A stretch of DNA of 64,000 bases from Cupriavidus numazuensis (GCF_905397435.1 NZ_CAJPVI010000018.1:1-64000), one strand, 5' to 3'; shown: positions 44,284 through 53,570, numbered from the stretch's first letter. Numbers and translations: made by a program. Notes: generated by a model not told the origin, from the sequence alone.

Positions 44284-45621
44284 TCACGACTTCATGCACC
44301 CCGGCGTGATTCCCTTCTCCTTCGCGTACTGCGCGGCGGTTGCCTTGAACAGCGGGTGGATCAGGTTCTTGTTGCCTTCGATCCAGTCGGACACCACGAC
44401 CCACTTGGTGCCATCCCACTGCTGGATCTTCACCTTGCCCGAGCCCTCGTGGTTGTCACAGCTCGTCTTGATCTCCGGCAGCAGGCCGGTCGCGCCAAGC
44501 TGCTGCAGGCGCGCGTTGGTCAGGTTCAGGTTCTCGAACGCCCAGCGCATCTGCTCGCCGGTCATCGGCTTGCCCTTGCCGAACTTCTCCTGTGCCACAC
44601 GCACCGCCTCCACGGTCACCACAGCCGCGGAAACACCACGGTTGTAGAGCACCGAACCAACCTTGTTCTTGTCCTGCATATTGCCCTTGCCCGCGCCGTA
44701 CACCACCTTGTCGATGTCGGCGATCAGCGGAACGCTGCGGCCCGCCACGTTCCAGGTGGCGCTCATATAGCCTTTGGCGGCTTCGCCGGCTGGCACGGTG
44801 TCTTCTTCCGAACCCGCCCACCACGAGCCAATCATCTTGTCACGCGAGAAGCCCACCTTCTGCGCGGCCTTCAGCGCGGTCTGGTTCATCACGCCCCAGC
44901 CCCAGAAAATCACGTAGTCCGGGTTCTCCTGGCGGATCTTCAGCCACTGCGCGCCCTGCTCGTTGCCCGGGTGCGCCACCGGAATCTCGACCAGGTTGAA
45001 CTTGCCGAGCTTGGCCTCGGCCTGCAGCGCGACGATCGGCTCCTTGCCATAGGCCGAGTCGTGGTACAGGTAGACGATCTTCTTGCCGGCGAGCGAGCCG
45101 CCATTCTTGGTCGCCAGGTATTTCACGATGGCCGACACCTGCATCTGGTAGGTCGTCACGAGCGGGAAGGCATAGGGGAACACCGAGCCATCCACCGCAT
45201 CGGTGCGGCCGTAACCCATCATTACCAGCGGCACCTTGTCGGCGGCGGTCTTGTCGACCAGCGCATACGAGATGCCCGTCGACATCGAGTGATAGGCGGT
45301 GCCCTTGGTGGTGGCGTTCTTCGCCTTCAGGCGTTCATAGCACTCCACACCCTTGGCGTTGTTGTATTCGGTCTCGCACTCTTCCCAGCTCAGCTTGACG
45401 CCGTTGACGCCACCGTCCTTGAGGTTGACGTAGTTCAGGTAGTCGACGAAGCCGCCATACCAGGACTGCCCGTTGGCGCCATACGGGCCCACGCGGTAGC
45501 TCGGCAATGCCACGAACTGCTCGTTGGCCTGCGCCAGTGCGGATGCCGCCGGCGCCATCAGTGCGGCCGCGGCGCTCACGGCCAGCACGGCACGCTGCAC
45601 ATTGCGAATCAGGGTTGTCAT
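44284..45621 (-). CDS. Periplasmic substrate-binding protein of the Liv-type transporter
   Basis: The start at 45621 gives 445 residues with a signal peptide ending at ALAQA near residue 31. The mature protein is a type I periplasmic binding protein (YRVGPYGANGQSWYGGFVDY, YHSMSTGISYALVDKTAADK, YLYHDSAYGKEPIVALQAEA). It is longer than LivJ/LivK and closer to the group used for aromatic or aliphatic acids in betaproteobacteria. The ligand cannot be named from sequence. Confidence 0.88.
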   Translation of the reverse strand: MTTLIRNVQRAVLAVSAAAALMAPAASALAQANEQFVALPSYRVGPYGANGQSWYGGFVDYLNYVNLKDGGVNGVKLSWEECETEYNNAKGVECYERLKAKNATTKGTAYHSMSTGISYALVDKTAADKVPLVMMGYGRTDAVDGSVFPYAFPLVTTYQMQVSAIVKYLATKNGGSLAGKKIVYLYHDSAYGKEPIVALQAEAKLGKFNLVEIPVAHPGNEQGAQWLKIRQENPDYVIFWGWGVMNQTALKAAQKVGFSRDKMIGSWWAGSEEDTVPAGEAAKGYMSATWNVAGRSVPLIADIDKVVYGAGKGNMQDKNKVGSVLYNRGVSAAVVTVEAVRVAQEKFGKGKPMTGEQMRWAFENLNLTNARLQQLGATGLLPEIKTSCDNHEGSGKVKIQQWDGTKWVVVSDWIEGNKNLIHPLFKATAAQYAKEKGITPGCMKS

Positions 45622-45706
45622 GACAGTCTCCTTCACCTTGGCAGGTGCGTTTGTTATGGGGTACCCGTTTTGAATCGAACGCTACGTCTGAAAATCAGCG
45701 ATGCGG

Positions 45707-46783
45707 CTAGTGCGGGAACGGCCACAGCCTCAGCTTCTCCTTGGCGATCTGCCACAGCCGCGCGAGGCCATGCGGCTCGACGATCAGGAAGAAGATGATC
45801 AGCCCGCCGAACACCATGAGCTGGATATGCGACACCGTCGCATTCGTGAACGGCAGGTGCAGCAGCGATGCGAGCGGCGGCAGCACGTTGTCCAGGAAGA
45901 TCGGCAGCAGCAGGATGAACGCCGCGCCCAGGAACGAGCCCAGGATGCTGCCAACGCCGCCGATGATGATCATGAACAGCACGCGGAACGACAGGTCCAG
46001 CGAGAAGCCGTCCGGCTCGACCGAGCCGAGGTAGCAGAACGCGTACAACGCTCCGGCCACGCCGCAGTAGAAAGAGCTCACGGCAAAGGCCAGCAGCTTG
46101 GTGCGCATCAGCGGAATGCCGATGACTTCCGCTGCCACGTCCATATCGCGCACCGACATCCATGCACGGCCCGTGGCCGAGCGCACCAGGTTCTTGGCGA
46201 TGAATGCCAGTACGGTGACGAGGGCCAGCACGAACAGGTACTTCTTTACCGGCGTGTCGATGGCGATGCCGAACAGGTCCAGTCGTTGCGCCGTGATCAC
46301 GCCCGAGGAGCTGTTGTTGGAGAACCAGGGGAACTTGGTCAGCGCCCACACTACGAAGAACTGCGCGGCGAGCGTGGCGACCGCGAGATAAAAGCCCTTG
46401 ATGCGCAGCGACGGCAAGCCGAAGGCCACGCCCACCACCGCCGCCGACAGGCCGGCGAGGATAAAGGTGAGCAGCACCGGCATCCCCTCGATGCGAAGCT
46501 GGAAGTTGTACGCGGCGTAGGCGCCCACCGCCATGAAAGCGGCCGTACCAAGCGATAGTTGGCCAGCGTAGCCCGTGAGGATGTTCAGTCCGAGCGCCGC
46601 GAGCGAGAAGATCAGGAACGGGATCAGGATGGCCGAGAACCAGTATTCGGAGCCAACGAACGGAATCACGCCGAAGGCCACCGCCATCAGCACCGCAAAC
46701 CCGATGCGGTCCTGGCGGATGGGGAAGATCTGGCTGTCCGCGACGTAGCTCGTCTTGAACTGGCCGGCTTCACGATAGAACAT
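45707..46783 (-). CDS. livM: Liv-type ABC transporter permease LivM
   Basis: The 358-residue protein has eight to ten membrane helices and LivM landmarks: LNILTGYAGQLSLGTAAFMAVGAYA, GLPSLRIKGFYLAVATLAAQ and the EAA-like loop GRAWMSVRDMDVAAEVIGI. It forms the channel with LivH. It lies between the binding-protein gene and livH. Confidence 0.93.
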   Translation of the reverse strand: MFYREAGQFKTSYVADSQIFPIRQDRIGFAVLMAVAFGVIPFVGSEYWFSAILIPFLIFSLAALGLNILTGYAGQLSLGTAAFMAVGAYAAYNFQLRIEGMPVLLTFILAGLSAAVVGVAFGLPSLRIKGFYLAVATLAAQFFVVWALTKFPWFSNNSSSGVITAQRLDLFGIAIDTPVKKYLFVLALVTVLAFIAKNLVRSATGRAWMSVRDMDVAAEVIGIPLMRTKLLAFAVSSFYCGVAGALYAFCYLGSVEPDGFSLDLSFRVLFMIIIGGVGSILGSFLGAAFILLLPIFLDNVLPPLASLLHLPFTNATVSHIQLMVFGGLIIFFLIVEPHGLARLWQIAKEKLRLWPFPH

Positions 46784-46809
46784 GGAAAGTCTCCTGGAGC
46801 GTAGTCAGT

Positions 46810-47724
46810 TCAAACGCGGTCGATGTGCTTCTCGCCGAACAGCCCTTCCGGACGGACCAGCAGGAACAGCAGCGCGAACACATACGGGAACCAGCCTTCG
46901 ATGCCGCCGAAGTTGCCGCCGAACGCCGACTGGAACACCGGCGGGATGTAGATCTCGGCAAGCTTCTCCGACGCGCCGATGATCAGCCCGCCAACGATGG
47001 CGCCCGGCACCGAAGTGAAGCCGCCAAGGATCAGCACCGGCAGTGCCTTCAGCGCGGTCAGCGTCAGCGCGAACTGCACGCCATTGCGCGAGCCCCACAG
47101 CATGCCGGCCACCAGCGCGACAAAGCCCGCCACGCCCCACACGATCGCCCAGATGTGCTGCAGCGGAATGCCCAGCGACAGCGCGGCCTGGTGGTCGTCG
47201 GCGACAGCGCGCAGCGCGCGGCCCACCTTGGTGTACTGGAAGAACAGCGCGAGCGAACCGACCAGCACGCCGGCAATCGCGGCGGCGGCGATGTCGAACT
47301 TGGAGAGGACAATATTGAAGCGCGTGAGGATCGCTTCGATCGGCTCGTCGACGATGCCAAGGTTGATCGGGCGCACTTCGTTGCCGAACAGCAGCGGTCC
47401 CAGTCCTTCCAGGAAGAACGACAGGCCGATGGTCGCCATGAACAGCGTGATCGGCGGCTGGTTGACCAGCTTGCGCAGCACGAAGCGCTCGGTGCTCATG
47501 CCGACGAGGATCATCACCACGAAGGCGCCGATCACGGCGGCCCACATCGGCAAGCCCTTGTCCATCAGGCCCACCACGGCCAGCGCGGCGAAGTACACCA
47601 TCGCGCCCTGCGCGAAGTTGAATACGCCCGAGGCCTTGTAGATCAGCACGAAGCCCAGCGCCACCAGCGAGTACATCAGGCCCGACAGCAAGCCGCCGAG
47701 CAGGATTTCAATGAAGAACGTCAT
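46810..47724 (-). CDS. livH: Liv-type ABC transporter permease LivH
   Basis: The 304-residue protein has about eight helices and the features GLLSGLMYSLVALGFVLIYK, ASGVFNFAQGAMVYFAAL, and the EAA loop TKVGRALRAVADDHQAALSLGI. It pairs with LivM in the inner membrane. It is 26 bases from livM. Confidence 0.93.
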   Translation of the reverse strand: MTFFIEILLGGLLSGLMYSLVALGFVLIYKASGVFNFAQGAMVYFAALAVVGLMDKGLPMWAAVIGAFVVMILVGMSTERFVLRKLVNQPPITLFMATIGLSFFLEGLGPLLFGNEVRPINLGIVDEPIEAILTRFNIVLSKFDIAAAAIAGVLVGSLALFFQYTKVGRALRAVADDHQAALSLGIPLQHIWAIVWGVAGFVALVAGMLWGSRNGVQFALTLTALKALPVLILGGFTSVPGAIVGGLIIGASEKLAEIYIPPVFQSAFGGNFGGIEGWFPYVFALLFLLVRPEGLFGEKHIDRV

Positions 47725-47774
47725 GGTTTGCCTTTGCTTGCTTCCGTATAAGGTCCAACCTTTACCGCCGCCTG

Positions 47775-47807
47775 GCTCCCCTCTCCCGCGCGCGGGAGAG
47801 GGGGAGC
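47775..47807. repeat. Minimal CTCTCCCGC hairpin
   Basis: GCTCCCCTCTCCCGCG and CGCGGGAGAGGGGGAGC form an extended perfect-looking hairpin between livG and livH, another reduced member of the family at 22997. Confidence 0.7.
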
Positions 47808-47813
47808 AAACAA

Positions 47814-48767
47814 TCAGTGCGACGTACCGAGGTAGGCCTTGATCACATCCGGATTCGCCTTCACCTCTTCCGGCGTCCCGTCACCGATCTTCTTGCCGTA
47901 ATCGAGCACCACCACGCGGTCCGAGATATCCATCACCACGCCCATGTCGTGCTCGATCAGCACGATGGTGGTGCCGAACTGCCGGTTCACGTCGAGGATG
48001 AAGCGGCACATGTCCTGCTTCTCTTCCACGTTCATGCCGGCCATCGGTTCGTCGAGCAGCAGCATCGAGGGCTCGGCCGCGAGTGCGCGCGCCAGTTCCA
48101 CGCGCTTCTGCAGGCCGTACGGCAGGCGTCCGACCGGCGTCTTGCGGATCGACTGGATCTCCAGGAAGTCGATCACCTCCTCCACCTTCTGGCGGTGCCG
48201 CACTTCCTCGTTGCGCGCCGGGCCCCACCACAGCGCATGGGCGAGGAAGCTCGTGCGGAACTGCGTGTTGCGACCGGTCATGATGTTGTCGAGCACGGTC
48301 ATGCCCTTGAACAGCGCGATGTTCTGGAACGTGCGCGCGATGCCCTGGCGCGCAGCGGCAGTCGGGTGCATCTGGCGGCGTTCCTCGCCACGGAACACGA
48401 TGCGTCCCTGCTGCGGGTGATACACGCCGTTGATCACGTTCAGCATCGAGCTCTTGCCCGCACCGTTGGGTCCGATGATCGCGCGGATCTCGTGCTCGCA
48501 CACATTGAACGAGATATCGGTCAGCGCCTTCACGCCGCCGAACGACAGCGAGATGTTCTGCAGGTCGAGGATCACCTCGCCGCCGGTGCGCGCGTGCTCA
48601 TGCGTCTGCTGCGAATGCCGCGTGCCGGTCTGCAGGCCAGTATCGGCCAGCGTATCGGGCGCCATCGGACCAACCGGCGCAATGGTGCCGCCACCAGGCA
48701 TTGCACCGCTCGCGTCAGTACGCGCCGCGGGCATGCGGTCCGTTCCTTGCCAGGCCACTTGCGTCAT
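47814..48767 (-). CDS. livG: Liv-type ABC transporter ATPase LivG with N-terminal extension
   Basis: The start at 48767 gives 317 residues. The ATPase core starts around residue 63 (VILDLQNISLSFGGVKALTD), with Walker A GPNGAGKSS, signature LPYGLQKRVELARAL and Walker B MLLLDEPMAGM. The first 62 residues are a low-complexity Gly/Pro/Thr tail not found in standard LivG. It is read just after the acyl-CoA synthetase. Confidence 0.92.
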   Translation of the reverse strand: MTQVAWQGTDRMPAARTDASGAMPGGGTIAPVGPMAPDTLADTGLQTGTRHSQQTHEHARTGGEVILDLQNISLSFGGVKALTDISFNVCEHEIRAIIGPNGAGKSSMLNVINGVYHPQQGRIVFRGEERRQMHPTAAARQGIARTFQNIALFKGMTVLDNIMTGRNTQFRTSFLAHALWWGPARNEEVRHRQKVEEVIDFLEIQSIRKTPVGRLPYGLQKRVELARALAAEPSMLLLDEPMAGMNVEEKQDMCRFILDVNRQFGTTIVLIEHDMGVVMDISDRVVVLDYGKKIGDGTPEEVKANPDVIKAYLGTSH

Positions 48768-48783
48768 GCTTTCGCTCCCCTGC

Positions 48784-50742
48784 TCATGCCGCACGTGCCG
48801 CCGGCGGCAGGCGTTTGGCATCCATCAGCTTCAGCGTGGCCGACACGCTGCCCTCGCGCCCGTCCTCGAACTTGACGCGCGTCTCGATGAACTGCTCGGT
48901 CTTGCCCGCATACAGCGCATCGACCAGCACCGCATACTTCTCGGCGATAAAGCCGCGCCGCACCTTGCGCGTGCGCGTCAGCTCGTCATCGTCCGGATCG
49001 AGTTCCTTGTGCAGGATCAGGAAGCGCGCGACCTGCGAGCCGGCCAGCATGCCGTCGTTGACGAGGTCGGCATTCACCTGCTCGACGCATTCGCCGATCA
49101 TCGCGATCACGTCGGGCTGGCCCGCGAGGTCCACGTAGCCGGCATACGGCAGGTGGCGGCGCTCGGCCCAGTTGCCCACCGCGTCGAAGTCGATATTGAT
49201 GAACGCGCAGACCGTGTCGCGGTCGGTGCCGAAGGCCACCGCTTCCTTGATGTACGGGAAGAACTTGAGCTTGTTTTCGATGTACTTGGGGGCGAACATC
49301 GAGCCATCGGCAAGCTTGCCCACGTCCTTGGCGCGGTCGATGATCTTGAGGTGGCCGTCGGCATCGATCACGCCGGCATCGCCGGTCATGAAATAGCCCT
49401 CGTCGTTGATGGCCTCGCGCGTGGCGTCGTCGCGCTTGTAGTAGGACTTGAGCAGGCCCACGCCACGCACGAGCACTTCGCCGTTGTCGGCGATGCGGAT
49501 TTCCATGCCCGGTGCAGCGGGCCCCACGGAATCGAACTTCACCTGTCCGTCGGGCTGCAGACAGACATAGGCGCAGGTTTCGGTCTGGCCATAGAACTGC
49601 TTGAGGTTCACGCCGATCGAACGATAGAAGCGGAACAGGTCCGGGCCGATCGCCTCGCCCGCGGTATAGCCCACGCGGATGCGGCTCATGCCGAGTACGT
49701 TGCGCAGCGGGCCGTAGACCAGGAACTCGCCTGCGGCATAGCGCATGCGGTCGGCCAGCCCCACGTGCTTGCCGTCGAGGATGTCGGCGCCGCAGCGCCT
49801 TGCGACGTCCATGGCCCAGTGGAACAGCTTGCGCTTGATCCAGCCCGCGTCTTCCATGCGGATCATCACCTGCGTGAGCAGGCCTTCATAGATGCGCGGC
49901 GGTGCGAAGTAATAGGTCGGGCCGATCTCGCGCAGGTCCGTCATTACAGTCTCGCGCGATTCGGGGCAGTTCACCGTGAAGCCGGCCACCATGGCCTGCG
50001 CGTACGAGAACAGGTTGTCGCCGACCCACGCCATCGGCAGGTACGACAGCACGTCGTCCTTCTCCGTCAGTCCATCGAAGCCGCAGCCGTTCTGCGCCGA
50101 GCCGATCAGGCCACGATGCGCGTGGCACACGCCCTTGGGCTTGCCGGTGGTGCCGGACGTGTAGAGGATGATGGCTGTGTCTTCGGACGAGCCCGCGGCA
50201 ATCGCCTCGTCATAGAAGCCGGGATGCGCCTGGTCGAACTCGCGGCCGATTTCCTGCAGCCGCTCGTACGACATCAGCGACGGATGATCGTAGTCGCGCA
50301 GGCCGCGCGGATCTTCGTAGATCACGTGCCGCACGCTGCGGCCGGACGCGGCAAGCTGCTCTTCGACTTCCAGCAGCTTGTCCACCTGCTCCTGGTCCTC
50401 GACGATCGCGAAGTCGATCTCCGCATCGTTGAGCACATAGACCATTTCATTGGCAATGGCGTCCTGGTACAGCGGCACCGGCACGCCGCCCAGGGCCTGC
50501 GCGGCAGTCATGGCCCAGTACAGGCGCGGGCGGTTGTCGCCCACCACTGCCAGGTTCATGCCGCGCGTGAATCCCAGTGCCGCGAGCCCGCAGGCCAGCG
50601 CCCTGACCTCCTGCGCCGCCTGTGACCAGCTGTATGTTTGCCAGATGCCGAGATCCTTTTCGCGATACGCCGGATGCGCCGGCCGCTGCCGGGCGTGCTC
50701 CAGCAGCAATCGCGGGAAGGTCGTCGCCGACGATTCCTGCAT
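48784..50742 (-). CDS. AMP-dependent acyl-CoA synthetase
   Basis: The 652-residue protein resembles long-chain acyl-CoA synthetases: the P-loop ILYTSGTTGKPKGVCHAHRG, QFYGQTETCAYVC, GEVLVRGVGLLKSYYKRDD, MTGDAGVIDADGHLKIIDRA and KYIENKLKFFPYIKEAVAFG. It converts a carboxylic acid to its CoA ester. It is the first gene of a run with livG-livH-livM-binding protein-livF and the PaaK-like ligase, so the transporter and synthetase probably act on the same acid; which one is unknown. Confidence 0.92.
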   Translation of the reverse strand: MQESSATTFPRLLLEHARQRPAHPAYREKDLGIWQTYSWSQAAQEVRALACGLAALGFTRGMNLAVVGDNRPRLYWAMTAAQALGGVPVPLYQDAIANEMVYVLNDAEIDFAIVEDQEQVDKLLEVEEQLAASGRSVRHVIYEDPRGLRDYDHPSLMSYERLQEIGREFDQAHPGFYDEAIAAGSSEDTAIILYTSGTTGKPKGVCHAHRGLIGSAQNGCGFDGLTEKDDVLSYLPMAWVGDNLFSYAQAMVAGFTVNCPESRETVMTDLREIGPTYYFAPPRIYEGLLTQVMIRMEDAGWIKRKLFHWAMDVARRCGADILDGKHVGLADRMRYAAGEFLVYGPLRNVLGMSRIRVGYTAGEAIGPDLFRFYRSIGVNLKQFYGQTETCAYVCLQPDGQVKFDSVGPAAPGMEIRIADNGEVLVRGVGLLKSYYKRDDATREAINDEGYFMTGDAGVIDADGHLKIIDRAKDVGKLADGSMFAPKYIENKLKFFPYIKEAVAFGTDRDTVCAFINIDFDAVGNWAERRHLPYAGYVDLAGQPDVIAMIGECVEQVNADLVNDGMLAGSQVARFLILHKELDPDDDELTRTRKVRRGFIAEKYAVLVDALYAGKTEQFIETRVKFEDGREGSVSATLKLMDAKRLPPAARAA

Positions 50743-50938
50743 CGCTGTCTCCTGTCCCTCCGCGGTGGGGATCCACTCGCGGTGTCAAGCGCCGGTCCGG
50801 TCGTTATACTTGGCCTGTTTTGCCTGGCGGCAGTCATGCCGCGGCGCATCAAGCCCGTCGTGCCCTGTTTGTTGTCTTGCCTTGTGGCACTTGCCGGCTC
50901 CGTGGTGAACGTAAGATAGCCGATGCCTTCCCCCCCGG

Positions 50939-50956
50939 TTGTCACGCCGGTGACAA
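50939..50956. promoter_or_regulatory. Palindrome between acyl-CoA synthetase and Crp/Fnr genes
   Basis: TTGTCAC and GTGACAA are exact inverted repeats around GCCG. The site is 36 bases before the crp-like gene and about 200 before the divergent synthetase gene. Dyads of this size suit Crp/Fnr proteins, so the neighbouring regulator is the likely binder. Confidence 0.7.
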
Positions 50957-50991
50957 TTCCGGGTTAATCCCTACACAATGATTTTTTCGCC

Positions 50992-51660
50992 ATGCTGAAC
51001 GATTTCGTCGACCGTTGCGTATGGGCCGCTGACCTCAGTCCGGAGCAGCGTGACGTCGTGCGCCGCGCGATGTTCGTGCGCGAGTACACGCAGGGCGACT
51101 ACGTCTGTCATAAGGGTGAAATGGCCGAGCACTGGATGGGCGTGCTCGAAGGCATCGTCAAGATCACTACCGTGTCGCCATCCGGCAAGTCGGTCACGTT
51201 CACCGGCGTGCCGACCGGCGGCTGGTTCGGCGAGGGCGCGGTGCTCAAGTCGGAGATCCGCAAGTACGACGTGATGGCATTGCGCCGCTCGACCATCGCC
51301 TTCCTGCCGCGCGAGGTTTTTCAGTGGTTGCTGGATACCAGCCTGCCATTCACGCGTTTCCTGCTCACGCAGTTCAACGAGCGCCTTGGCCAGTTCATCG
51401 CCGCGGTCGAATATGAACGCCTGCTCGACATCGATTCCCGCGTGGCGCGCGCGGTGTCGTCGCTGTTCAATGAGCATCTCTATCCAGGCATCGGCAAAAC
51501 ACTGGAAATCTCGCAGGAAGAGATCGGCCTGCTCGCCGGCATTTCGCGCCAGCGCGCGAACCAGGCGCTCAAGGTGCTCGAACAGCAGGGCCTGGTGCGC
51601 GTGGACTATGGCGTGATCGAAGTGCTCGATCTCGAAGGGCTGCGCCAGTACGGCGAGTGA
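50992..51660 (+). CDS. Crp/Fnr family transcriptional regulator
   Basis: The 222-residue protein has a cyclic-nucleotide-binding-type beta barrel (GDYVCHKGEMAEHWMGVLEGIVKI and GGWFGEGAVLKSE in outline), a dimer helix and a winged helix with ISQEEIGLLAGISRQRANQALKVLEQQG. It lacks the N-terminal cysteines of true FNR. It is divergent from the acyl-CoA synthetase/Liv operon and most likely controls it and itself. Confidence 0.9.
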   Translation: MLNDFVDRCVWAADLSPEQRDVVRRAMFVREYTQGDYVCHKGEMAEHWMGVLEGIVKITTVSPSGKSVTFTGVPTGGWFGEGAVLKSEIRKYDVMALRRSTIAFLPREVFQWLLDTSLPFTRFLLTQFNERLGQFIAAVEYERLLDIDSRVARAVSSLFNEHLYPGIGKTLEISQEEIGLLAGISRQRANQALKVLEQQGLVRVDYGVIEVLDLEGLRQYGE

Positions 51661-51664
51661 CGCG

Positions 51665-52093
51665 ATGCCAGCGCGCTCCGCGATCGACGATGCCACGCTG
51701 CGGGCTTATCGCGAGACCGAATACCGCGTGCATGGCGACGCGCCGCTGACACTGAAGATCGACGAACCGAACGCACCGCTGGCTGCATTGCACGAACGCC
51801 TGCACGTGGCATCGAGCGCGTTCATCACGGCGGCCAATCCGCTCAGCCAGCCTTGCGATCCCTCGCTTAACGACGCACGCCAACAAGCGCTGGCCGATGA
51901 ACTCGTGCAGCTCGGCTTTACCGCCATCCCGGGCGTCGGCCAGCATCCGGACAATGGCTGGCCGGGGGAGCCGAGCTTCCTTGTGCCGGGCATCTCGCTT
52001 GAAGCCGTCCGCATGCTTGGCGCAAAGTACGGCCAGAACGCCATCGTCTGGAGCGGCGCCGACGCCGTACCGCGCCTGATCCTGCTGCGCTGA
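51665..52093 (+). CDS. DUF3293 domain protein
   Basis: The 142-residue protein starts five bases after the Crp/Fnr stop. It reads LRAYRETEYRV, then FITAANPLSQPCDPSLNDAR and SFLVPGISLEAVRMLGAKYGQNAIVW, which match DUF3293. Function is unknown. It is probably co-transcribed with the regulator and with the next gene, two bases downstream. Confidence 0.85.
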   Translation: MPARSAIDDATLRAYRETEYRVHGDAPLTLKIDEPNAPLAALHERLHVASSAFITAANPLSQPCDPSLNDARQQALADELVQLGFTAIPGVGQHPDNGWPGEPSFLVPGISLEAVRMLGAKYGQNAIVWSGADAVPRLILLR

Positions 52094-52095
52094 TC

Positions 52096-52812
52096 GTGCG
52101 CCGCGCCTTTGCCCGTGCCATTCGCCTGCTGACCAGCGCGGCCGCTTTGGCGTCTGCCGCATGCGCGCCGCTGCCGCCTGCACCGTCCACCACGCCAGCC
52201 ATCCCGGTTGCCGCCACGATCGACGTGGTCGCGCGCGACTGGCACACCGACGTCTGCCTGCGCAGCGAGGATGCAGGCGCCGGCGTGCGCAGCCTCGCCA
52301 GCGGGTTCGAGGACGTGCGCTATCTGTGCTTCGGATTCGGCGACCGCTCGTATGTGGTCCGGCGCAATCATGGGATCGGCACCATGCTGCTGGCGCTGGT
52401 GCCAGGGCGCGGCGTAGTGCTGATGACCGCGCTGCGCGCGCCGCCGGCCGATGCGTTCGGGGCGGAGAATGTGGTCGGCCTGGCCGTCGGCGATGCCGGG
52501 CTTGAAGGACTGCAGACCTACCTGCGCAACGCCGTGGAAAGGAATGCGGACGGCGGCGCCATACCGCTTGGCGCCGGGCCCTACGAAGGCGGCGCCTACC
52601 TGTCAGCGACGGCCGCCTACAGCCTGCTCTATACGTGCAATACGTGGACGGCCGACGCGCTGCGCCATGCCGGGCTGCCGCTCGCACCGATCGCGGTGTT
52701 CGCGGACGACGTCATGATGCAGGTCAGGCGGATTGGGTCGGAACAGCGGGAGGACGGGTTGGTCCGGGTTTCGCCGCTCTCCCGCCCGTCAACTCCTGCC
52801 AGCGCTCAATAA
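52096..52812 (+). CDS. DUF2459 family exported protein
   Basis: A GTG start at 52096 gives 238 residues. The signal ends in a lipobox-like ASAAC (Cys about 23). The mature part reads TIDVVARDWHTDVCLRSEDA and YLCFGFGDRSYVV, then YNTCNTW-like YTCNTWTADALRHAGLPLAP, typical of DUF2459. The family is found near membrane functions but is uncharacterised. The 3' end overlaps the convergent small lipoprotein gene by seven bases. Confidence 0.83.
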   Translation: MRRAFARAIRLLTSAAALASAACAPLPPAPSTTPAIPVAATIDVVARDWHTDVCLRSEDAGAGVRSLASGFEDVRYLCFGFGDRSYVVRRNHGIGTMLLALVPGRGVVLMTALRAPPADAFGAENVVGLAVGDAGLEGLQTYLRNAVERNADGGAIPLGAGPYEGGAYLSATAAYSLLYTCNTWTADALRHAGLPLAPIAVFADDVMMQVRRIGSEQREDGLVRVSPLSRPSTPASAQ

Positions 52813-52961
52813 CACGGCAACTGCGTACACGTGACTGTGGTTCCGGACGACGGCCTCGCCGCAGCATTGTTGGCAGGAGGATTCGGATCGCTGCTACTGA
52901 CGGAAATACAACCGGTGAGCGACAGGGCCAGGAGCAGGACTGCCAGACAGGTTCTTTGCAT
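52806..52961 (-). CDS. 51-residue lipoprotein
   Basis: From ATG 52961, with GGAG six bases upstream, the frame encodes MQRTCLAVLLLALSLTGC, a complete signal with lipobox LTGC, then a 33-residue Ser/Pro/Ala tail with two more cysteines (TCTQLPCY) to TGA at 52806. It should be lipidated and anchored in a membrane. No function is known. It is too small for most gene callers, but the signal, lipobox and ribosome site agree. Confidence 0.7.
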   Translation of the reverse strand: MQRTCLAVLLLALSLTGCISVSSSDPNPPANNAAARPSSGTTVTCTQLPCY

Positions 52962-53041
52962 TGCCGTCTCCGGTGATGAGCAGGGGCGACTTCAGTTATA
53001 GACGAAATCGGACCCTGCCCCCGGAGGGCAATGACCAGCGA

Positions 53042-53404
53042 TCACCAGCGATCGTGGTCGCGATGGTGGCGATGGCCGTAGTATTGATCGCGTCCCCACC
53101 AGCGGCGGCCGTCCCAGTAGCGGTCGCCATGCCAGCCGATGACGAGGGCCGGCGCGACCACCACGGGGGCCGGGCCATAGGCCGCAGGCGGCGGACCATA
53201 TACGACGGGCGGCGGGCCATAAACGACGGGTGGCGGCGGCGCTACATAGACCGGTTGCGGGGGCGGCGCGTAGACAGGTGCGGGGGCGACATACACGGGC
53301 GCCGGCACGCCGATACTCACACCGACATCGACGTGTGCCATTGCCGGGCTGGCTGCCAGCGACAGCGCGCCGAGCGTCAGGGTGGCAAGCAGGGGGCGGA
53401 TCAT
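53042..53404 (-). CDS. Exported proline/tyrosine-repeat protein
   Basis: The start at 53404 gives 120 residues: a signal peptide (MIRPLLATLTLGALSLAASP, cut after AMA), VDVGVSIGVP, then repeats of VYVAP, PPPVVYGPP and APVVV, and a His/Asp/Arg/Trp-rich end (WDGRRWWGRDQYYGHRHHRD). Similar YXWXXP-type repeats occur in small surface or periplasmic proteins of betaproteobacteria. The His-rich tail may bind metal; no function is established. Confidence 0.75.
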   Translation of the reverse strand: MIRPLLATLTLGALSLAASPAMAHVDVGVSIGVPAPVYVAPAPVYAPPPQPVYVAPPPPVVYGPPPVVYGPPPAAYGPAPVVVAPALVIGWHGDRYWDGRRWWGRDQYYGHRHHRDHDRW

Positions 53405-53538
53405 CGGATTCCTCTTTTGTATTGCATCCATGATTCACTCTAACGCGCGAGTCGCGTAACGGGTGACGGGGAATTGTTTCCGCATGTGTATCCGTGTAAG
53501 CGGCTTTCGCGGCGCGCCGCCAACGCCCGAATTCACGT

Positions 53539-53570
53539 CAAAAAAAAACCGGCCGCCTGAAAGGCGGCCA
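53539..53570 (-). terminator. Terminator of the RhuM-family gene
   Basis: On the minus strand GGCCGCCTTTCAGGCGGCC is followed by GG and a run of nine T residues, about 65 bases after the stop at 53633. Confidence 0.88.
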
